Shown here one piece after another: positions 7,468 to 15,364 of a stretch of DNA of 64,000 nucleotides. Below the pieces are notes generated by a model. It ran no database searches, was not told the origin of the DNA, and worked only from the letters and a program-made list of their open reading frames with translations. The position numbers and the translations under genes are program-made. Within the stretch, counting starts at the first letter, position 1, and each line of letters opens with the position of its first letter. The DNA is from Streptomyces fragilis (GTDB lineage Bacteria; Actinomycetota; Actinomycetes; Streptomycetales; Streptomycetaceae): assembly GCF_003112515.1 (NCBI RefSeq), contig NZ_BEVZ01000006.1, forward strand, positions 124,001 to 188,000, given 5' to 3'.

Positions 7468-9181
7468 CGCTGTGGTCGACGACGTCCCGCCTGCCCTCGT
7501 TCTCCCGGTCCGCGACGGCGGCGTGCCGCGGATGGTGGACGTCGAAGGCCGGGGAGTCGGACCGCACCGCGGGCAGGGCCGTGAAGTTGTGGCGCGGAGG
7601 CGGGCAGGAGGTGGCCCACTCCAGCGACCGCCCGTACCCCCAGGGATCGTCGACCTCGATCTTCGGGGCGTGCTTCCGGGTCTTCCAGACGTTGTAGAGG
7701 AACACCAGGGTCGACGCGCCCAGCAGGAACGAGCCCACACTGGACACCGTGTTGAGCGCGGTGAACCCGTCGGCCGTGAGGTAGTCGGCGTAGCGGCGGG
7801 GCATGCCCTCGGCGCCCAGCCAGTGCTGCACCAGGAAGGTGGTGTGGAAGCCGACGAAGAGCGTCCAGAAGTGGATCCTGCCCAGCCGCTCGTCGAGCAT
7901 CTTGCCGGTGAACTTGGGCCACCAGAAGTGGAAGCCGCCGAACATGGCGAAGACAATGGTGCCGAAGAGCACGTAGTGGAAGTGGGCCACCACGAAGTAG
8001 CTGTCCGTCACGTGCCAGTCCAGGACCGGGGAGCCGAGCACCACGCCGGTGAGGCCCCCGAAGAGGAAGGTGACCAGGAAGCCGGTGGCCCACAGCATCG
8101 GCGTCTCGAAGGAGAGCGACCCCTTCCACATGGTGCCGATCCAGTTGAAGAACTTCACCCCCGTCGGGACCGCGATCAGGAAGGTCAGGAAGGAGAAGAA
8201 CGGCAGCAGCACGGCGCCGGTCGCGAACATGTGGTGGGCCCACACCGTGGCGGAGAGGGCCGTGATGGTGATGGTGGCGCCGACCAGACCCATGTAGCCG
8301 AAGACCGGCTTGCGGCTGAACACCGGGATGATCTCTGTGACCACGCCGAAGAACGGCAGCGCCAGGATGTAGACCTCGGGGTGGCCGAAGAACCAGAACA
8401 GGTGCTGCCACAGCAGCGCCCCGCCGTTCTCGGGGGCGAAGACCCGGGAGCCGAACTGCCGGTCGGCCTCCAGCACGAAGAGCGCCGCCGCGAGCACCGG
8501 GAAGGCGAGCAGGACGAGCACCGAGGTGAGCAGCACGTTCCAGGTGAACAGCGGCATCCGGAACATGGTCATGCCGGGGGCGCGCATGCAGATGATCGTG
8601 GTGATGAAGTTGACGGCGCCGAGGATGGTGCCGAACCCGGAGAGCGCCAGCCCCATGATCCACAGGTCGGCGCCGAGCGCGGGGGTGCGCGCGCCCGAAC
8701 TGAGCGGCGTGTAGGCGGTCCATCCGAAGTCGGGCGCGCCCTGGGGGGTGAGGAAGCCACTGATCGCGATGAGCCCGCCGAACAGGAACAGCCAGTAGGA
8801 GAACATGTTCAGCCGCGGGAGGGCCACGTCGGGCGAACCGATCTGCAGCGGCATGACGGCGTTGGCGAACCCGGCGAAGGTGGGCGTCGCGAAGAGCAGC
8901 AGCATCACCGCCCCGTGCATGGTGAACGCCTGGTTGTACTGCTCGTTGGAGATGAACTGGATGCCGGGCCGGGCGAGTTCGGCGCGCATGATCATGGCCA
9001 GCACGCCGGCCAGCAGGAAGAAGCCGAACGACGTGACCAGGTAGAGGTGCCCGATCTTCTTGTGGTCCGTGGTGGAGGCCCAGGCGATGACCGCGGCGCC
9101 CCTGGTGCGTTTCCTCCTGGGCACAGGGGCGACCGGCTCCGTCCCGGCCGTCGGCGCCCTCCGCGCCTCGGCCTCAGTCAC
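7442..9181 (-). CDS. ctaD: Cytochrome c oxidase subunit I (stand-alone copy)
   Basis: 579 residues, 12 predicted membrane helices, catalytic subunit of the aa3-type oxidase. Visible ligands and landmarks: FTMHGAVMLLLFATP (heme a histidine), FFGHPEVYILALPFFG (CuB His and cross-linked Tyr), VWAHHMF (CuB histidines) and VAHFHYVLFGTIVF (heme a and heme a3 histidines). It starts with GTG at 9181 and overlaps the upstream gene by 8 bp. The usual ctaC/ctaF neighbours are absent, so this is probably a second, unlinked copy of subunit I that must assemble with subunits encoded elsewhere. Confidence 0.95.
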   Translation of the reverse strand: MTEAEARRAPTAGTEPVAPVPRRKRTRGAAVIAWASTTDHKKIGHLYLVTSFGFFLLAGVLAMIMRAELARPGIQFISNEQYNQAFTMHGAVMLLLFATPTFAGFANAVMPLQIGSPDVALPRLNMFSYWLFLFGGLIAISGFLTPQGAPDFGWTAYTPLSSGARTPALGADLWIMGLALSGFGTILGAVNFITTIICMRAPGMTMFRMPLFTWNVLLTSVLVLLAFPVLAAALFVLEADRQFGSRVFAPENGGALLWQHLFWFFGHPEVYILALPFFGVVTEIIPVFSRKPVFGYMGLVGATITITALSATVWAHHMFATGAVLLPFFSFLTFLIAVPTGVKFFNWIGTMWKGSLSFETPMLWATGFLVTFLFGGLTGVVLGSPVLDWHVTDSYFVVAHFHYVLFGTIVFAMFGGFHFWWPKFTGKMLDERLGRIHFWTLFVGFHTTFLVQHWLGAEGMPRRYADYLTADGFTALNTVSSVGSFLLGASTLVFLYNVWKTRKHAPKIEVDDPWGYGRSLEWATSCPPPRHNFTALPAVRSDSPAFDVHHPRHAAVADRENEGRRDVVDHSGDDREGVR

Positions 9182-9884
9182 GGCTGCGCCGCCCGGCGCG
9201 GGAACCGGCGTACGCGGCGACCCGCGCCGCGCGCAGCGTGCGGGAGGGGCTCAGCCCGGGGAGGCAGTGGGCGTACGGCTCGAACGAGGCGGTGTGCTCG
9301 GCCGGTTCGGGGCCGGCGGGTCCGAGGGTGAGAGTGGCGAACATCCGCCGGGGCTCGCCCGCGGCCTCGGTGCAGAGCCGGAAGCGGACGTCACCCCGGT
9401 CGAGCGCCTGCCGCAGCCCGGCCAGGGTGACGGGTGCCCGGACCCGTCCGGTGGCGGGCGTCACGGGATGCGCGGTGAGCAGGCGCTGCCGGTCGCCCAC
9501 CTGGTAGGCGGTGAGGGTGGAGTACGGACCGCTCAGCGCGTCCGTGCGCGGGAGCGGCACGCGGCGGCCGAGCCGGCCGGGGCCGCAGGAGGTGAACAGC
9601 AGGTCGAGGGTGGCGCCCGCGCCGTCGGCGTCGTCCACCCGCAGGGCCAGACCGACGCCGTCGGGCAGGCCGCCGGGCAGGCCGGCCGCCCGTGACCACC
9701 GCGCGGTGACGGGGTGGGCGCCGGGCCTGTCCAGCCATTCCACCCCCCAGCCGCCGGACGGGTCGCCGGGGATCTCGAGCGTCCCGGTGGTCGTCACGCC
9801 CGCCGGGTGCAGCGCGGGCGCGGCGCGCACCCGTGCCACCTGCCGGGCGACGGCGTACAGCGTCCTGCCGAGCGGGCCTGTCAT
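9174..9884 (-). CDS. Catalase-fold-like conserved actinobacterial protein
   Basis: 236 residues, cytosolic. The pattern around VTARWSRAAGLPGGLPDGVG and LALRVDDADGAGATLDLL recalls the beta-barrel of the catalase superfamily (ARFSR followed by a lipid/heme-contact region), but the catalytic His and the heme-ligand Tyr motif are not evident. Relatives are often labelled phosphodiesterase without support that I can see. ATG at 9884 has GAGAGGGG upstream. It overlaps the start of ctaD by 8 bp, so the two are likely co-transcribed. Function unassigned. Confidence 0.6.
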   Translation of the reverse strand: MTGPLGRTLYAVARQVARVRAAPALHPAGVTTTGTLEIPGDPSGGWGVEWLDRPGAHPVTARWSRAAGLPGGLPDGVGLALRVDDADGAGATLDLLFTSCGPGRLGRRVPLPRTDALSGPYSTLTAYQVGDRQRLLTAHPVTPATGRVRAPVTLAGLRQALDRGDVRFRLCTEAAGEPRRMFATLTLGPAGPEPAEHTASFEPYAHCLPGLSPSRTLRAARVAAYAGSRAGRRSRD

Positions 9885-9993
9885 CCCGCACCCCTCTCCC
9901 GGCCGGTCGACGGCCGGTCTCCGTACCCCCGGGCCCCTCCCGGAGACGACAGCGCGGCGGCGGGTCCGGTGGCCCCGCCGCCGCGTGGACGGT

Positions 9994-10599
9994 TCAACTG
10001 CCGCCCATGGCCTTGCGCACCGCGTCCCGGGTGCGGTCCATCAGCGCGGCCAGCGGCCCGGCCGCCAGGTTGGCGGCGCCGGACTCCACCCCGGGGTGGG
10101 GGTGGGTGGGCGCGGTGGCCTCGGCCGCCTTGACCGCCTTGGCCATGGCGGCGAGCCCGGCCGGGTCGGCGGTGCGCAGGATGTGGGTGAACTCGTAGCG
10201 CTCCTCGGCGCGCGCGTGCTTCTGCACGTCCGTGCGCAGGAGGAGCAGCTTGGGCAGGAAGCCCGGGTCCTCCGGGTCCATGCCGTCCAGCTCGGCCAGC
10301 GTCTCCTTGGCCAGCCGCTCCTCCTCGAGCCGCTCGGCCACCACCTGTTCCCCGCCGGTGACGTTGCGCCGGGCGAAGGGGTGCACGACCTCCTCCTCGG
10401 CGGTCTCGTGGACCGCCAGCAGGCGGACCAGCCGGCGGAAGGCGTCGCGCCGGGCGTCGCCCGAGGTCGTCTCCACCTCGTCGAAGAGGTTGCGGATGTC
10501 GCCGTGCTGGCGCATCAGCAGGTCGACCACGTTGTCGTCGGCGGCCGCGTCGTCGCCTGCGTGCGGGGTGCGGGTGCCTCCCGCCCCGGTGTCGCTCAT
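9994..10599 (-). CDS. Hemerythrin HHE-domain protein
   Basis: 201 residues. Residues about 20-150 form a four-helix hemerythrin-like bundle with di-iron ligands in LLMRQHGDIRNLFDEV, LLAVHETAEEEVVHP and QKHARAEERYEFTHI. Such proteins bind a di-iron centre and sense or react with oxygen, NO or peroxide. The C-terminal 45 residues are an Ala/Pro-rich tail. ATG at 10599 is taken; an in-frame GTG 9 bp upstream is possible. It follows a ferritin-like protein with a 5-bp gap, so the two iron proteins share an operon. Confidence 0.88.
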   Translation of the reverse strand: MSDTGAGGTRTPHAGDDAAADDNVVDLLMRQHGDIRNLFDEVETTSGDARRDAFRRLVRLLAVHETAEEEVVHPFARRNVTGGEQVVAERLEEERLAKETLAELDGMDPEDPGFLPKLLLLRTDVQKHARAEERYEFTHILRTADPAGLAAMAKAVKAAEATAPTHPHPGVESGAANLAAGPLAALMDRTRDAVRKAMGGS

Positions 10600-10604
10600 C
10601 CTCG

Positions 10605-11804
10605 TCACCCCTGCCGCATCGCCGGGTCGGGGTGCTCGCCCTCGGTCTCGAGGCGGTACTCGCGGCCGAACATCTCGCGGTGCTCGTCGATGACCTGCTC
10701 GCTCGGCGGCGCCTCGCCGCCGTGGATGGCCTCCTGCAGCTTCTCGAACCGCTCGTGGGCGTCGCGCACGTAGCCGGCGCCCAGCGTGGTCAGGTCCATC
10801 TGGGTGGCCAGCAGCTCGCGCAGGTACGCCTTGTTGGGCTCGAAGGTCATCACGGGCGGCAGTTCGGGGGCGAGGACCTCCTCCGGCTCCCGGCCGTCGT
10901 GGCGCCGCATCAGGTCGCAGGCGACGTGCAGGTGCTCCAGCTCCATGTTGAGGTGGAGCTCCCAGACGGCCTTCACCTTCGGGTCGGACTCCTGCTCCAT
11001 GAAGGAGTGGTACAGGTAGCACTCGTTGTACTCGTGGTTGACGAGCTGCTCCCACCACGTCTCCCCCGGGTCGACGAGCGACTCGTAGTGGGTGACGTGC
11101 TCCTCCTCGATGAGCCCGATCTCCTGGTAGAGCCGGCGGGCGATGGGCTCCATGTAGGTGGGGCCGACGTTCATGTAGAAGTTCATCGTCTGCTGCTCCG
11201 TCGACATGATCGTCAACGCGTGCAGCTTGGAGAGCGGGTCGGTCCGCGTACGGTCGTACGGGTCGCGGACGTTGTCGACGGGGTCGCGGTGGTGGTACTT
11301 GGTCGGCCGGCCCGGCATGACCTCGGTGAGCTGGTCGACGATCGCCTCGGCCTTGCGGTGCTCGATCATCTCGTACAGGTTCGCGTACCGGTAGAGGTGG
11401 TCGAAGTCCTCGAGCACGCCGAACTGGTAGGCCTGCTGGAGGTAGGGGTCGGGCTCCATCCGGGCCACCCAGGCGGTCAGGTCGACGGCCACCTGCTCGT
11501 AGGCGATGGTCGTCTCCAGCACCGAGGCGACCCCGGGGAGCAGCCAGTTGACCACCTTCTGCTGCTGGGCCTCGATGTACCGGGTCCGGGCGAGCTGTCG
11601 CTTCACCTCGGGGTCGGGACAGTGCCGGGCGAGCTGGTGGCTGAAGAGGATCGCCTCCACCTCGATGCCGTTCATCGTGATGACCCGGCAGCGGGTGTAG
11701 GGGTCGCCGTGGTCGGGGTCGACGGGTTCGACGTCCAGTTCGCGCCAGTTGCGCAGTTGCCGGTCCAACGGGATGCCCCGTTGCTCGAGCGGATTGAAGG
11801 ACAC
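10605..11804 (-). CDS. Double ferritin-like di-iron protein
   Basis: 399 residues, soluble. The first half (about 45-165) carries a helical bundle with EAQQQKVVNWLL, ETTIAYEQVAVDL and DFDHLYRYANLYEMIEHRKAE. The second half (about 205-320) has STEQQTMNFYMN, EIGLIEEEHVTHYESL, HEYNECYLYHSFMEQE and HLNMELEHLHVACDLM. Repeated E-x2-H patterns in both halves are typical of ferritin/rubrerythrin-type carboxylate di-iron sites. Start is GTG at 11804 with GGGAG upstream. Co-directional with a hemerythrin 5 bp downstream. The exact reaction is unknown; iron handling or peroxide detoxification fits the neighbourhood. Confidence 0.75.
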   Translation of the reverse strand: MSFNPLEQRGIPLDRQLRNWRELDVEPVDPDHGDPYTRCRVITMNGIEVEAILFSHQLARHCPDPEVKRQLARTRYIEAQQQKVVNWLLPGVASVLETTIAYEQVAVDLTAWVARMEPDPYLQQAYQFGVLEDFDHLYRYANLYEMIEHRKAEAIVDQLTEVMPGRPTKYHHRDPVDNVRDPYDRTRTDPLSKLHALTIMSTEQQTMNFYMNVGPTYMEPIARRLYQEIGLIEEEHVTHYESLVDPGETWWEQLVNHEYNECYLYHSFMEQESDPKVKAVWELHLNMELEHLHVACDLMRRHDGREPEEVLAPELPPVMTFEPNKAYLRELLATQMDLTTLGAGYVRDAHERFEKLQEAIHGGEAPPSEQVIDEHREMFGREYRLETEGEHPDPAMRQG

Positions 11805-11873
11805 GCGTACTCCCGGGGGCAGGGCCCCGCGTCGGCCCCTTGCCGGGGTGGGAACGAGGCTGGTCGTCCGTCA

Positions 11874-11920
11874 TGCTCCGTGGTGGGTTCCACGCGTGTG
11901 CGGGTCCACGCCACGGAGCA
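11874..11920. terminator. Large inverted repeat after the GH65 gene
   Basis: TGCTCCGTGG (11874-11883) and CCACGGAGCA (11911-11920) are perfect 10-bp arms around a GC-rich loop that can pair further. It lies 60 bp beyond the GH65 stop and 70 bp before the next co-directional start, so it may terminate the phosphorylase operon or fold in the leader of the ferritin-like gene. Confidence 0.55.
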
Positions 11921-11979
11921 CGGCGCGTTCATCCGTTCGGGGCAGCGGGCTCAGGTCCGGAAGATCCCCCCGGCGGGCG

Positions 11980-14334
11980 TCAGCGTCCGCCGTTCGGGGG
12001 GCGGTGCGGGGGCTGCTCGGGTGTGGGGCGGTGGACGGGGCTGGGGACGGGGCGGACGACGGGGCCGCCGCCGTTGGCGGTGACCCGCACCGGCTGGCCG
12101 TGGTGGCTGATGGTCAGCGGCTTGCCGCTGACCAGCTTGTAGGCCGCCGTGTCCTGGGTGATCTCGACCCGCAGACAGCGGCCGAGGACCTGCAGGGTGA
12201 AGGCGAGGCGGCTGAACTTCTCCGGCAGCCGGGGCGAGAACTCCAGCCGGTCGCCGCGCTGCCGCAGTCCGCCGAATCCGGCGACCAGGGCCAGCCAGGC
12301 CCCGGCCAGGGAGGCAATGTGCAGGCCGTCGCGGGCGTTGTGCTCCAGGTCGTCGAGGTCCATCAGGGCCGCCTCGGCCGTGTAGTCGTAGGCGAGCCGC
12401 AGGTGGCCCGCGCGGGCGGCGATGACGGCCTGGCAGCAGGCGGAGAGGGACGAGTCGCGGACGGTCAGCGGCTCGTAGTAGGCGAAGTTCCGGGCGATCT
12501 GCTCCTCGTCGAACATGTCGTCGCAGGTGTACATCGCCAGGACCAGGTCGGCCTGCTTGATGACCTGCTTGCGGTACAGGTCGAAGTAGGGGAAGTGGAG
12601 CAGCAGCGGGTACTGGTCGGGGCCGGTCTTGTCGAAGTTCCACCGCTGGTGGCCGGTGAAGCCGGCCGACTGCTCGTGGACGCGCAGTTCGTCGTTGTAG
12701 GGGATGTGCATCGAGGTCGCGGCGTCGCGCCAGCCGGCGGCCTCCTCGTCGTCGACCCCGAGCCGGGCCGCCTGGTCCGCGTGGCGTTCCACCGCGTCGG
12801 CCGCGGCGAGCAGGTTGGCCCGGGCCATGAGGTTGGTGTACGCGTTGTCGTCGACGACGGCGCTGTACTCGTCGGGGCCGGTGACACCGTCGATGTGGAA
12901 GTTGCCGTGGTGGTCGTGGTGGCCGAGCGAGCGCCACAGCCGGGCCGTCTCCACCAGCAGTTCCAGGCCGACCTCCTGCTCGAAGCGCGTGTCGCCGGTG
13001 GCGGCCACGTAGCGGACCACGGCCGCCGCGATGTCGGCGTTGACGTGGAAGGCGGCGGTGCCGGCGGGCCAGTAGCCGGAGCACTCGGAGCCGTCGATGG
13101 TCCGCCAGGGGAACGCCGCCCCGCTCAGCCCCAGGGTGGCGGCGCGCTCCTTGGCGACCTCCAGGGTGTTGTGGCGCCAGCGCAGCGCCTCGGCCACCGC
13201 CTTGGGCGAGGTGTAGGTCAGGGGGGTGAGCACGAACGTCTCGGTGTCCCAGAAGGCGTGCCCGTCGTAGCCGGAGCCGGTGAGGCCCTTGGCGGGGATG
13301 GCGCGCTCCTCGGCGCGGACACCGGCCTGCAGGACGTGGAAGAGGGCGAAGCGGACGGCCTGCTGGATCTCCTCGTCGCCGTCGACCTCGACGTCGGCGC
13401 GCCCCCAGAAGTCGGCGAGGTAGTCCTCCTGCTCCTTGAGCAGGCCGTCCCAGCCGCTGTGCCGGGCGGCGGCCAGGGCGGCGTCGACCTGGTCGCTCAT
13501 CGCGGGCAGGGAGCGGGTGCGCGACCACCCGTGGGCGACCATCTTGTGCACCGCGAGCCGTTGTCCCGGCTCCAGCACCGAGGTGACGGTGAGCCGGGCG
13601 AGGTCGGCCTCGCTCTCGCTGTCGGTGACGATCGGCTGGTGCCCGCTGATGACGTGGTCGGCGGCGACCGCCACCCGGATGCCGCTGTGCCAGGTGCGGT
13701 GCACCAGGCGGAGCCTGTTGCCGGAGGCGAAGTGGTGCTCCGGCTGCAGCGGGGACTGCAGGGCCTTGGCGGCCCGGGGGTCGCTGCCCTTGCCGTCCGG
13801 GAGCTGTTCGTTGGCGACCAGTTCGGACTGCAGGACCACGCGGACCCGGGCGTCGACCGGTTCGACCTCGTAGGAGACCGCGGCGATGGCCCGCTGGGTG
13901 AGGGAGACCAGCCGGGTGGAGCGGACGCGGACCCGGGAGCCGGCCGGGGAGACCCAGTCGACGGTGCGCTCCAGGACGCCGCGCCGCATGTCCAGGGTGC
14001 GCTCGTGCGCCACCAGCCGGCCGTGGCGCAGGTCGAACGGCTCGTCGTCGACGAGCAGCCGCAGCACCTTGCCGTTGGTGATGTTGATCACCGTCTGGCC
14101 GGACTCCGGGTAGCCGTACCCGGCTTCCGCGTAGGGCAGCGGGTGGAGCTCGAAGACGCCGTTGAGGTAGCTGCCGGGCAGCCCGTGCGGCTCGCCCTCG
14201 TCGAAGTTGCCGCGCCAGCCGACGTGGCCGTTGGAGAGCGCGAAGACCGACTCGCTCTGCGCCAGCACGTCCAGGCTGAGCTCGGTCTCCCGCACCGTCC
14301 ATGGCTCGACGGCGTACGACCGCTGGGTGATCAC
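11980..14334 (-). CDS. GH65 family disaccharide phosphorylase
   Basis: 784 residues with the three GH65 parts: N-terminal beta-sandwich (about 1-290), helical linker and (alpha/alpha)6 barrel (about 320-690), C-terminal beta-sheet. The catalytic acid is Glu489 in GVTGPDEY; FWDTETF (361-367) and the KQADLVLAM phosphate/substrate region are present. The family phosphorolyses alpha-linked glucose disaccharides (maltose, trehalose, kojibiose, nigerose) to beta-glucose 1-phosphate; the substrate cannot be read from sequence alone. GTG at 14334 overlaps the stop of the upstream HAD gene (GTGA). No signal peptide, so the enzyme is cytosolic and uses an imported disaccharide. Confidence 0.9.
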   Translation of the reverse strand: MITQRSYAVEPWTVRETELSLDVLAQSESVFALSNGHVGWRGNFDEGEPHGLPGSYLNGVFELHPLPYAEAGYGYPESGQTVINITNGKVLRLLVDDEPFDLRHGRLVAHERTLDMRRGVLERTVDWVSPAGSRVRVRSTRLVSLTQRAIAAVSYEVEPVDARVRVVLQSELVANEQLPDGKGSDPRAAKALQSPLQPEHHFASGNRLRLVHRTWHSGIRVAVAADHVISGHQPIVTDSESEADLARLTVTSVLEPGQRLAVHKMVAHGWSRTRSLPAMSDQVDAALAAARHSGWDGLLKEQEDYLADFWGRADVEVDGDEEIQQAVRFALFHVLQAGVRAEERAIPAKGLTGSGYDGHAFWDTETFVLTPLTYTSPKAVAEALRWRHNTLEVAKERAATLGLSGAAFPWRTIDGSECSGYWPAGTAAFHVNADIAAAVVRYVAATGDTRFEQEVGLELLVETARLWRSLGHHDHHGNFHIDGVTGPDEYSAVVDDNAYTNLMARANLLAAADAVERHADQAARLGVDDEEAAGWRDAATSMHIPYNDELRVHEQSAGFTGHQRWNFDKTGPDQYPLLLHFPYFDLYRKQVIKQADLVLAMYTCDDMFDEEQIARNFAYYEPLTVRDSSLSACCQAVIAARAGHLRLAYDYTAEAALMDLDDLEHNARDGLHIASLAGAWLALVAGFGGLRQRGDRLEFSPRLPEKFSRLAFTLQVLGRCLRVEITQDTAAYKLVSGKPLTISHHGQPVRVTANGGGPVVRPVPSPVHRPTPEQPPHRPPNGGR

Positions 14335-15137
14335 CGGGCACCTCCGGCCGCGCCGGCCGGCCCGGCGGACCCGCCGGGGGTCCCTGATCCGCCCGGGTCG
14401 ACGAGCGTGCCGAGCTCACCGAGGTCCGACACGACGACGTCCGCGCCGTGGGCGCGCAGCGCGTCGGCCTGGCCGACCCGGTCCACGCCGATCACGCGGC
14501 CGAAGCGGCCGGCCCGCCCCGCGTCCATGCCGGCCAGCGCGTCCTCGAACACGGCGGCCTCCGAGGGCTCCACGCCCAGGTCGCGGGCGGCGGCGAGGAA
14601 GGTGTCGGGCTTCGGCTTGCCCGGCAGCCCGCGCTCGGTGGCGACCACGCCGTCGATCCGGACGTCGAAGAGGTTGACGGCGTCCACGGCCCGGAGCACG
14701 TCCAGGCAGTTCTTGCTGGAGGAGACGATGGCCGTGGAGAGTCCCTGGGCCCTCGCCCTCCTGATGTAGTCGAGGGTGGTCTCGTACGCCTCGACCCCGC
14801 CTTCGCGGATCTTGCGGAGCACCAGGTCGTTCTTCCGGTTGCCGAGGCCCTGCACGGTCGACGCCTCCGGCGGGTCGTCCGGGGTGCCCTCGGGGAGCGT
14901 GATGCCGCGCGAGGCCAGGAAGGAGCGCACGCCGTCGGCGCGGGGAAGCCCGTCCACGTACTCGTCGTAGTCGTGCGCCACGTCGAAGGGCCGGTATCCG
15001 GCGCCGTCCCGTTCCCTCAGGAAGGTGTCGAACGTCTCCTTCCAGGCCGCCGCATGCACCACGGCGGTACGGGTGACGACACCGTCGAGATCGAACAGGC
15101 AGGCGCGGATCTCCGCGGGAAGGCCGAGGTCGGTCAT
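14331..15137 (-). CDS. Beta-phosphoglucomutase-like HAD hydrolase
   Basis: 268 residues, HAD subfamily IA. Motif I is FDLDGVVTRT, motif II SSSKN, motif III the Lys in GKPKPDTF and motif IV FEDALAGMDAG. The cap domain (about 30-120) is of the helical type found in beta-phosphoglucomutase. Together with the translationally coupled GH65 phosphorylase it would convert beta-glucose 1-phosphate to glucose 6-phosphate. The C-terminal 20 residues are Gly/Ala/Pro low complexity. The ATG at 15137 is chosen; an in-frame GTG is two codons further up. Confidence 0.88.
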   Translation of the reverse strand: MTDLGLPAEIRACLFDLDGVVTRTAVVHAAAWKETFDTFLRERDGAGYRPFDVAHDYDEYVDGLPRADGVRSFLASRGITLPEGTPDDPPEASTVQGLGNRKNDLVLRKIREGGVEAYETTLDYIRRARAQGLSTAIVSSSKNCLDVLRAVDAVNLFDVRIDGVVATERGLPGKPKPDTFLAAARDLGVEPSEAAVFEDALAGMDAGRAGRFGRVIGVDRVGQADALRAHGADVVVSDLGELGTLVDPGGSGTPGGSAGPAGAAGGAR

Positions 15138-15364
15138 GCCGACCACCTTCCCACCAGGCGCGAATACGTGCCTGTCGGTTTCCCCGGGCCGGGTGAAAGG
15201 GGACCAGTGGCGCTTTTTCGGCCAGAGCCGCCCGGAGGCGGCGGACGCGGCGATTCCACCCTGCCCGGGCGCGACCCGGGACAACAGGGCCGAAGGTCCC
15301 TCGCAAAGGCGCTGACGTGGGCATCCACGTGATTCCGACCCACCGGGTGTGCCATGCTCATTGG

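Noticed and set aside
9174..9884. Functional catalase
   Set aside because: The catalytic His/Asn and heme Tyr motifs are not evident and the protein is half the normal length.
11749..14769. Plus-strand open frame of 1006 codons
   Set aside because: Antisense to the GH65 gene, which has clear catalytic motifs; Val/Gly/Asp-rich shadow.
15317..15364. Longer start of the ANTAR phosphatase at GTG 15317
   Set aside because: The 16 extra residues (with His, Cys and Trp) look non-coding, GC is lower, and a -10-like element lies just before GTG 15365.
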